Positions 8,131 to 13,076 of a stretch of DNA of 13,076 bases are shown in pieces. The stretch comes from Rickettsia typhi (GTDB lineage: Bacteria > Pseudomonadota > Alphaproteobacteria > Rickettsiales > UBA1997). The notes beneath the pieces were generated by a model that did not search any database, was not told the origin of the DNA, and worked only from the letters and a program-made list of their open reading frames with translations. How positions within the stretch are numbered: the stretch's first letter is position 1; each line of letters starts with the position of its first letter. The position numbers and the translations under genes are program-made. The stretch spans positions 1 through 13,076 of the forward strand of contig CAMDAI010000017.1 in the NCBI GenBank assembly GCA_945888585.1. Direction: 5' to 3'.

Positions 8131-8137
8131 TACAAAA
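8120..8137. repeat. Perfect 18-base inverted repeat over the mlaE start codon
   Basis: TTTTGTAA and TTACAAAA form eight-base arms around a CA centre. The mlaE start codon occupies 8128-8130, at the centre of the dyad. In the mlaE transcript the arms could pair as seven base pairs, leaving AUGU in the loop, or the DNA could be a binding site for a dimeric repressor. AT-rich sequence makes chance dyads common, and the downstream arm is also coding sequence, so the function is uncertain. Confidence 0.5.
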
Positions 8138-8147
8138 TTTAAATTTT
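8134..8147. repeat. 14-base perfect AT palindrome
   Basis: AAAATTTAAATTTT is self-complementary and overlaps the right arm of the dyad over the mlaE start. It contains only A and T, in a gap that is itself nearly all A and T, so it may mean little beyond local DNA flexibility or part of a divergent promoter region. Confidence 0.3.
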
Positions 8148-8151
8148 AAAT

Positions 8152-8178
8152 CAAATCTAAAATTGGCAAATCTAAAAT
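8152..8178. repeat. 12-base direct repeat in the divergent mlaE/solute-binding-protein gap
   Basis: CAAATCTAAAAT occurs twice, at 8152-8163 and 8167-8178, separated by TGG. The start-to-start distance is 15 bases. It lies 14 bases upstream of the ATG at 8193 and in the only regulatory space shared by the two divergent genes. It could be a tandem operator or a simple duplication; nothing shows which. Confidence 0.4.
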
Positions 8179-8192
8179 GAATAAATTTAAAT

Positions 8193-9134
8193 ATGAGAAA
8201 ATCAAATTTCAGTAAATTTCTTTTTATAAAAAGAATATTGTTTGTTCTAATGCTAATTTTTTTACCATTATCCGTTAAAGCTAAAACGGCTGGAAAGCTT
8301 GATATTTATGCTTGTGAGCCGGTTTGGGGAAGTTTAGCTTCGGAAATTGTTAAAGATAAGGCCAATATTTTAATTTTAACCAGCCCACAACAAGATCCTT
8401 ATTATTTAACTAAAAATAAAGGGTTGGTTATTTCAGTGCGAGTGGCAGATTTAATTTTCTGCAATGGAGCTGACCTTGAAAGTCATTGGCTTCCTGGAGT
8501 AATTGAAAAATCGCATAATATAAAAATCAGATCTGACAGTAAGGGTTACTTTATAGCAGTTGATTATCTAAATAATAGAACTAGCAATCCCCATTTTCAT
8601 CTGAATCCATATAATATTGCTATAGTTGCGGCAGAATTTACTAAAAGAATTTCTGAAATTAATCCAACTAATGCTAGTTTTTATCAAAAAAATTATGAGG
8701 ATTTTATTGGGAAATGGAAGAACTCAATTATATTTTGGGAAAAACAAGGTGCTAATCTAAAAGGAATGCCGGTTATTATTCAAAGTGATAATTGGGAATA
8801 TTTAGTTAATTGGTTAGGACTTAAAGTAATTTCGATATTGCAACAAGATCGTAGTTTAGTTCGTAATTCTAATCATTTAGATGAAGTATTAAAAAATTCC
8901 AAGATTAATCCGGCTGAAGTATTGTTGTATGCACCTTATGATAATAAAGATTTAACTTTATGGTTTTATAAAAAATCAAAGATTAAATCAGTGATGCTTC
9001 CTTATACTGTTTATGGCGATGCTAATACTAAGGATCTTTTTAGTTTATTTAGTAATACCCTAGATCTATTGATAAGAGTTTCAAACGGAGATCCAACTCA
9101 ATTAACCCCTACAAATCAGAGGATTATTAATTAA
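8193..9134 (+). CDS. TroA/ZnuA-type metal ABC transporter substrate-binding protein, ligand-poor variant
   Basis: This 313-residue secreted protein has a signal peptide (about 1-30, cleavage after VKA likely) and a TroA-type binding fold. It matches the COG0803 subgroup whose members read roughly ADLLVCTGAELExGWLPVLL, NPHxHLDPxNI and LPYTVGGxxxxxDLFxLF. Here these are ADLIFCNGADLESHWLPGVI (85-104), NPHFHLNPYNI (132-142) and LPYTVYGDANTKDLFSLF (269-286). Such proteins capture zinc or manganese in the periplasm and pass it to a ZnuB/ZnuC-type importer. Only H134 and H136 of the expected ligands are seen. The usual DPHH is DPYY (68-71), and the usual HH before the K-S-W-x-Y-L stretch is Q197-S198. 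The family call is firm, but metal binding is doubtful. No permease or ATPase gene is adjacent. It is transcribed divergently from mlaE. Confidence 0.83.
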   Translation: MRKSNFSKFLFIKRILFVLMLIFLPLSVKAKTAGKLDIYACEPVWGSLASEIVKDKANILILTSPQQDPYYLTKNKGLVISVRVADLIFCNGADLESHWLPGVIEKSHNIKIRSDSKGYFIAVDYLNNRTSNPHFHLNPYNIAIVAAEFTKRISEINPTNASFYQKNYEDFIGKWKNSIIFWEKQGANLKGMPVIIQSDNWEYLVNWLGLKVISILQQDRSLVRNSNHLDEVLKNSKINPAEVLLYAPYDNKDLTLWFYKKSKIKSVMLPYTVYGDANTKDLFSLFSNTLDLLIRVSNGDPTQLTPTNQRIIN

Positions 9135-9138
9135 TTTA

Positions 9139-9166
9139 TTGATTTAACCGTGATGACTCTCATAAT
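9139..9166 (+). promoter_or_regulatory. Possible promoter of ychF
   Basis: TTGATT (9139-9144) and CATAAT (9161-9166) are separated by 16 bases in the 68-base gap before ychF. They match 4 of 6 and 5 of 6 consensus bases. A start near 9173 would leave a leader of about 30 bases. The call is by eye only. Read-through from the upstream gene is also possible, since no terminator is visible in the gap. Confidence 0.35.
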
Positions 9167-9202
9167 GCTCATTTTTTGTAGTTCTTAATTTTTGCTTAAT
9201 TT

Positions 9203-10303
9203 ATGTCATTTAAATGTGGAATTGTCGGTTTACCCAATGTTGGAAAATCAACTCTTTTTAATGCTTTAACTCAAACTGCCGCAGCGCAAGCGGCTAATTA
9301 TCCTTTTTGTACAATTGAGCCTAATATTGGTAAAGTTGCGGTTCCTGATGAAAGAATGGAAAAATTAGCCAATATTGCTGGATCGAAAGCCTTGCTTCCA
9401 ATTCAAATTGAGTTTGTTGATATTGCTGGGTTAGTTAAGGGAGCTAGTAAAGGTGAGGGTTTAGGTAATAAATTTTTATCTCATATTAGAGAAGTAGATG
9501 CGATCATTAATGTAATTCGTTGTTTTGATGATGGTAATATTACTCACGTGGAAGGTGCGGTTGATCCAATTCGAGATATTGAATTAATTCAAATTGAATT
9601 GATTTTAGCTGATTTAGAAAGCCTAGAAAAAAGAGTTACGGCCTTAGAAAAAAAAGCAAAAACTGATAAGGAAGCCAAAATACAAGTTGAATTAGTTAAA
9701 AAAGCAATTGCAGTTTTATCAGATAGTAAACCAGCTAGAATGGTTGAATTAACTAATGAGGATGAAAGAAAAGCTTTTAAAAATTTGCAATTAATTACTT
9801 CCAAACCGCAATTATACGTTTGTAATTTAAGTGAAAGTGAAGTTGTTGCTGGCAATAAATATTCTTCTTTAGTTGAAGAATTTGGTCAGAAAAATAATTT
9901 TTCAGTTCTTAGAATTTCAGCCCAAATTGAATCCGAAGTTGCAACATTGGGAAGCGATGAAGAAAGATTGGAATTTTTATCTACAATTGGTTTGAAAGAA
10001 ACCGGATTGTCGCAAATTATCAAATCAGGTTTTAAAATTTTAGAGTTAATTACTTTTTTTACCGTTGGCCCAAAGGAATGTCATGCCTGGATGCTTAAAA
10101 AAGGTTTAGTTGCGCCAAAGGCTGCTGGCGTAATACATACTGATTTTGAAGCTGGATTTATTCGTGCTGAAACTATCGCCTATAAAGATTATATCGAATT
10201 TAATGGTGAAGACGGTGTTAAAACTGTAGGAAAGTTAAGGCTAGAAGGTAAGGATTATATTGTACAAGATGGTGATATATTTCACTTTAGGTTTAATGTA
10301 TAA
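9203..10303 (+). CDS. ychF: Ribosome-binding ATPase YchF/OLA1
   Basis: YchF is a conserved Obg-family P-loop protein that prefers ATP and associates with ribosomes, with a role in translation and stress responses. The 366-residue protein compares with 363 in E. coli. The P-loop is GLPNVGKST (9-17), followed by the NYPFCTIEPN switch I region (32-41) and DIAGLVKGASKGEGLGNKFL (73-92). The base-recognition motif is NLSE (208-211), in place of the NKxD of true GTPases, as expected for this ATP-preferring family. A coiled-coil arm spans about 130-175. The C-terminal TGS domain (about 279-364) includes HTDFEAGFIRAE and the ending LRLEGKDYIVQDGDIFHFRFNV. The gene is intact. In many proteobacteria ychF follows pth; that is not the case here. 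There is no clear Shine-Dalgarno. Confidence 0.98.
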   Translation: MSFKCGIVGLPNVGKSTLFNALTQTAAAQAANYPFCTIEPNIGKVAVPDERMEKLANIAGSKALLPIQIEFVDIAGLVKGASKGEGLGNKFLSHIREVDAIINVIRCFDDGNITHVEGAVDPIRDIELIQIELILADLESLEKRVTALEKKAKTDKEAKIQVELVKKAIAVLSDSKPARMVELTNEDERKAFKNLQLITSKPQLYVCNLSESEVVAGNKYSSLVEEFGQKNNFSVLRISAQIESEVATLGSDEERLEFLSTIGLKETGLSQIIKSGFKILELITFFTVGPKECHAWMLKKGLVAPKAAGVIHTDFEAGFIRAETIAYKDYIEFNGEDGVKTVGKLRLEGKDYIVQDGDIFHFRFNV

Positions 10304-10360
10304 ATTTAATATTGGTTTATAGTTTTTAGTAATTATTTTAAATATAAAACAAGGCTTTAT

Positions 10361-11377
10361 ATGGTCAATTATGATGATGGCTTAATAAAAATAATAAAGG
10401 AAGCATTAGATAAAAACGATATAATTCAGATATCTAATATAATTCAAAGAAGACCTGATCTTTTATATAAAGAAGTTAGTCCGGGTGTTACTTTGCGAAG
10501 TTTTATCAGATCCTATTCTCCTGATTTACTGGTTAGATTAAATAATTCTGATTCAGAAAATATTGCGATAAATCCTTTAAATATCTCAGATCAAAACCAA
10601 GAAAGTGATAATAAAGAAAATTCTTCAAAAGAAGGGCTATTTGAAGATGCAATAGATTTAATTAGAACAAATCAAATAGGTGAATTAAAAAAATTATTAG
10701 AAGAATTTTCTGAAATCCTATCGGTACAAGATAAGAATAGTGGAAATACTCTTGCATTTGAAGCGGTTATAAATGGCAACATTCAAGCTTTAGAATTAAT
10801 TTCAAAGAAAAGCAAAGAAGAATTTGATAATAAAAAATTCGCCACAAATCCTCTTGATATTCGAAATAATGAAGGAGATACACCTTTGATTATGGTCGCT
10901 AAGAATTTCGGTGTGTCGCAGGATCGGGATCTAGAAATGATGCAAATATTATTAAATAGCGGAGCTTCTATTGATGTCAAAAACAATGAAGGAAATAATG
11001 CTGGTATTGTTTTATTAAATAATGGAATTGATGTATTAAAAAAATTCATTGAATTATCTATCAATACAGATCTTCATAAGCATCATCCTGAAGAACCACG
11101 GTTTTTACTTTCTGAGTTTTCTTCTAATACAACTGATAGGTTTTCTAATTTACAATCAAATAAATGGTCACGTTTTTATAATGATAAAAATTCTAGTGAC
11201 CTTTCGTTGAAGGATATTTTAGGGCAGATGAAACTAAGAGAATCAGAACCATCTATCAGGATAGATGATTTAATAGATTTTTTTACTAATATGGCGGTAA
11301 CACAAAAACCTAGTACTTCTATAGTTCCTCGCAGTGCAAACTCTTTTAATATAGAAGGGAAAACAAATGGGCGATAA
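10361..11377 (+). CDS. Ankyrin-repeat protein, possible host-directed effector
   Basis: This 338-residue protein has no signal peptide or membrane helix. It has degenerate ankyrin units in the middle: about 94-125 (DAIDLIRTNQIGELKKLLEE), 126-155 (DKNSGNTLAFEAVINGNIQALELI) and 168-207 (NNEGDTPLIMVAKNFG, then MMQILLNSGASIDVK). Another unit spans 208-235 (NNEGNNAGIVLLNNGIDVLKKFI). The N-terminal 60 residues look like a further helix pair. Residues 62-92 and the C-terminal part from about 240 are polar, rich in Ser, Asn and Asp, and probably partly unstructured. Ankyrin proteins bind other proteins, and in intracellular bacteria they are often secreted into host cells; secretion here is inference. 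An AAGG sequence lies eight bases before the ATG. It follows ychF after 57 bases and converges on the phosphomannomutase gene with only 10 bases between them. Confidence 0.8.
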   Translation: MVNYDDGLIKIIKEALDKNDIIQISNIIQRRPDLLYKEVSPGVTLRSFIRSYSPDLLVRLNNSDSENIAINPLNISDQNQESDNKENSSKEGLFEDAIDLIRTNQIGELKKLLEEFSEILSVQDKNSGNTLAFEAVINGNIQALELISKKSKEEFDNKKFATNPLDIRNNEGDTPLIMVAKNFGVSQDRDLEMMQILLNSGASIDVKNNEGNNAGIVLLNNGIDVLKKFIELSINTDLHKHHPEEPRFLLSEFSSNTTDRFSNLQSNKWSRFYNDKNSSDLSLKDILGQMKLRESEPSIRIDDLIDFFTNMAVTQKPSTSIVPRSANSFNIEGKTNGR

Positions 11378-11387
11378 TATAAAAAAC

Positions 11388-12815
11388 TTAATTTTGAGGT
11401 ATTTTTAATCCATTCGATTCTAATTTATTTTTTAAATTATTTTTTAGTGTCTCCAAAGATATTTCTGATTTTCCTTCGCATCTTGCCACTAAAACTGCTT
11501 GAGTGTTTGAAGCGCGTAGAAGCCACCAGCCATCAATCGTATTTACTCTAACCCCATCCACATCGTTGAAATCAGCATTTTCTTTTTGTAATTCCTTTTT
11601 AATTTTTTCAACAAGGGTAAATTTTTCTTCTTCACTACACTCAATTCTAATTTCTGGAGTGGAAAAAGTTTTTGGTAGAGACTTTCTTAATTCTGATAAC
11701 GGAACTTTTCCTGCAATTACAATATTGATAATTCTAACTGCAGCATAAAGAGCATCATCATAGCCATAATATTTATCGGCAAAGAAAATATGGCCGCTCA
11801 TTTCACCAGCAAGAGGAGAATTAATTTCCTTCATTTTGGCTTTAATTAAAGAATGACCAGTTTTCCACATTAATGGAACCCCACCAGCTTTTTTAATTTC
11901 ATCAAATAAAACATTGCTAGCTTTAACGTCAGCAATGATAGTAGAGCCGGGATATTCTTGTAAAACATCGCGAGCAAAAAATATCATTAATTGATCACCC
12001 CAAATAATTTCTCCCTCATCATCAATTACTCCGATTCTATCGCCGTCACCATCAAACGCAATTCCAAGGCTGCAATTATTTTCTAAAACAGTTCGTTTTA
12101 AATCTTCTAAATTTTTAGGAACGGTAGGGTCTGGGTGATGATTAGGAAAGGTTCCATCAATTTCTTCATATAGTAAAAAATCTTTGCTTTTGATTCTTTC
12201 AGAAATTTTTTTCATAACTTCACCAGTGGCGCCATTTCCAGCATCCCAGGCAATTTTTGGTAATGTTGATTCGTCATCTAAAAAATCATCAATCTCATCT
12301 AGGAACTCACTTCCACTAGCTAGACAAGAATCTTGCAGCAATCTATCAATGTAATCATCCATGATATTCTTATGGTGCAATTTTCCTGAGGCGTTTATAA
12401 ATTCATCTTTTTTTGCAATTTCTCCTAATTTTAAAATATCATCACCGTAAAAAGGACGATCTTTTAACATCATTTTAAAACCATTATGATTAGCTGGATT
12501 GTGTGAACCGGTAATCATAATTCCGGCATCAGATTTTAAATGATAAATGCCAAAATAAAGCATTGGGGTTGGCCCTAATCCAATGTCGGTTACAATCATT
12601 CCAGAATCAGTAAGACCCTTAATTAAATTTTGTTTTAAAATAGGAGAACTAATTCTACCATCGCAAGCAACCACAACTTTTTGTTCGCCACGATTATGTA
12701 AAAAAACTGCCATGGATCTGCCAATAAAATAGGCATCTTGATTACCCAAAGTTTCGTCAATTATCCCTCTAATGTCGTAATTTCTTAAAATTGAAGAATG
12801 AAATTCATGAGCCAT
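11388..12815 (-). CDS. Phosphomannomutase/phosphoglucomutase
   Basis: This is an alpha-D-phosphohexomutase that interconverts 6-phospho and 1-phospho forms of mannose or glucose, feeding sugar nucleotide synthesis for surface polysaccharides. The 475-residue protein has the family's four domains. The catalytic phosphoserine is S104 in TGSHNP (102-107), and the Mg2+ loop is DGDGDR (255-260). The sugar-selecting loop is GEMSGH (337-342), the form seen in dual-specificity PMM/PGM enzymes such as AlgC. The phosphate-binding loop is RASNTQ (435-440). Compared with AlgC (463 residues as I recall) there is a slightly longer, acidic linker at about 137-185. It lies 24 bases downstream of thiG in the same direction and may share its transcript. 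The symbol could be manB, algC or pgm, and the substrate cannot be settled from sequence alone. Confidence 0.95.
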   Translation of the reverse strand: MAHEFHSSILRNYDIRGIIDETLGNQDAYFIGRSMAVFLHNRGEQKVVVACDGRISSPILKQNLIKGLTDSGMIVTDIGLGPTPMLYFGIYHLKSDAGIMITGSHNPANHNGFKMMLKDRPFYGDDILKLGEIAKKDEFINASGKLHHKNIMDDYIDRLLQDSCLASGSEFLDEIDDFLDDESTLPKIAWDAGNGATGEVMKKISERIKSKDFLLYEEIDGTFPNHHPDPTVPKNLEDLKRTVLENNCSLGIAFDGDGDRIGVIDDEGEIIWGDQLMIFFARDVLQEYPGSTIIADVKASNVLFDEIKKAGGVPLMWKTGHSLIKAKMKEINSPLAGEMSGHIFFADKYYGYDDALYAAVRIINIVIAGKVPLSELRKSLPKTFSTPEIRIECSEEEKFTLVEKIKKELQKENADFNDVDGVRVNTIDGWWLLRASNTQAVLVARCEGKSEISLETLKNNLKNKLESNGLKIPQN

Positions 12816-12839
12816 AATTTGCTGTATATTTTAAATTAA

Positions 12840-13076
12840 CTAAATTTTACCAATGTTTGGGCTGGAAGGAGAGGCATATTTTTGCTTTTCCATTCTACCC
12901 GCTAAATAAGATAGCCTGCCACTTTCAATTGCTAGTTTCATAGCTTTTGCCATTAAAACCGGATTCTTAGCTTTAGCGATAGCTGTATTCATTAAAATTC
13001 CATCACAACCTAATTCCATTGCAATTACCGCGTCGGAAGCAGTGCCAACACCAGCATCAACCAAAACAGGAACTTT
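12840..13076 (-). CDS. thiG: Thiazole synthase ThiG (C-terminal part, cut by window edge)
   Basis: These are the last 78 residues of ThiG, the TIM-barrel enzyme that builds the thiazole-phosphate half of thiamine. Its substrates are 1-deoxy-xylulose 5-phosphate, dehydroglycine and ThiS thiocarboxylate. The visible part reads [23 protein letters not shown], then [25 protein letters not shown], and ends [20 protein letters not shown]. These cover the two phosphate-binding turns (GVGTASDA and MNTAIA) and the conserved AGRxxKxxYASxSSP tail. The reading frame is open to the window edge, so the gene is cut, not broken; the catalytic lysine would be upstream of position 13076. The start lies outside the window. 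A thiamine pathway gene in this setting suggests less nutritional dependence than in typical Rickettsia. Confidence 0.93.
   Translation of the reverse strand, partial: KVPVLVDAGVGTASDAVIAMELGCDGILMNTAIAKAKNPVLMAKAMKLAIESGRLSYLAGRMEKQKYASPSSPNIGKI

Noticed and set aside
9150..9180. Intrinsic terminator after the solute-binding protein gene
   Set aside because: A run of six T follows, but the only stems are four base pairs (ATGA with TCAT), too weak to call.
10304..10360. Promoter directly before the ankyrin gene using TATAAA at 10343
   Set aside because: The start site would fall within a few bases of the ATG and cut off the AAGG site, and no matching -35 element is present.
10783..11064. 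93-residue minus-strand frame inside the ankyrin gene
   Set aside because: It is an antisense shadow; the sense frame has clear ankyrin motifs.
1..13076. CRISPR arrays, insertion sequences, tRNA or rRNA genes, or a recoded stop codon
   Set aside because: I saw no spaced repeat arrays, transposase-like frames, cloverleaf or rRNA segments. Conserved tryptophans are encoded by TGG, so there is no sign of UGA reassignment.

Overview
The window is visibly AT-rich, tightly packed bacterial DNA using the standard genetic code. It holds thirteen complete protein genes and two genes cut by the window ends. The proteins point to an alphaproteobacterium, most plausibly a Rickettsiales-like, host-associated lineage. 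The MlaE permease reads very like the rickettsial form as I remember it, an NDUFAF3/Mth938-type protein is present, and there is an ankyrin protein of the kind such bacteria deploy in hosts. A cbb3 oxidase and a thiamine-synthesis gene are unusual for Rickettsia itself and fit better with a Midichloria-like or less reduced relative. This placement is an inference; no marker RNA gene is present.

Left third (1-4575, all minus strand): one tight gene string, read from right to left. It starts with a Mth938/NDUFAF3-family protein, followed by a TauE/SafE (COG2836-like) membrane protein. Next comes the complete cytochrome cbb3 oxidase set ccoN-ccoO-ccoQ-ccoP, and last the start of holB (DNA polymerase III delta'). 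Gaps within the string are 1 to 21 bases, and ccoQ and ccoP overlap by 14 bases. A sigma70-like promoter lies in the 86-base divergent gap upstream. CcoQ is a 53-residue gene that is easily overlooked. The usual ccoGHIS assembly genes are not next to the oxidase.

Middle (4662-9134): pepA (leucyl aminopeptidase) runs into a GTG-started, cysteine-rich predicted lipoprotein of unknown function, three bases downstream, which contains an exact 80-residue internal duplication. Convergent to these is mlaE, a lipid-transport ABC permease without mlaF or mlaD beside it. Divergent from mlaE is a TroA/ZnuA-type metal-binding protein in which most expected metal ligands appear to be replaced. The 62-base gap between those two genes, together with the mlaE start, carries a perfect dyad and a 12-base direct repeat.

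Right third (9203-13076): ychF (ribosome-associated ATPase), a 338-residue ankyrin-repeat protein that could be a host-directed effector, and then on the minus strand a phosphomannomutase/phosphoglucomutase preceded by the 3' end of thiG (thiazole synthase).

Most of this is ordinary housekeeping and respiration. The parts most likely to be new are the duplicated cysteine-rich lipoprotein coupled to pepA, the ligand-poor solute-binding protein and the ankyrin protein. I saw no mobile element, CRISPR array, RNA gene or clear intrinsic terminator, and no gene-free stretch longer than 86 bases.
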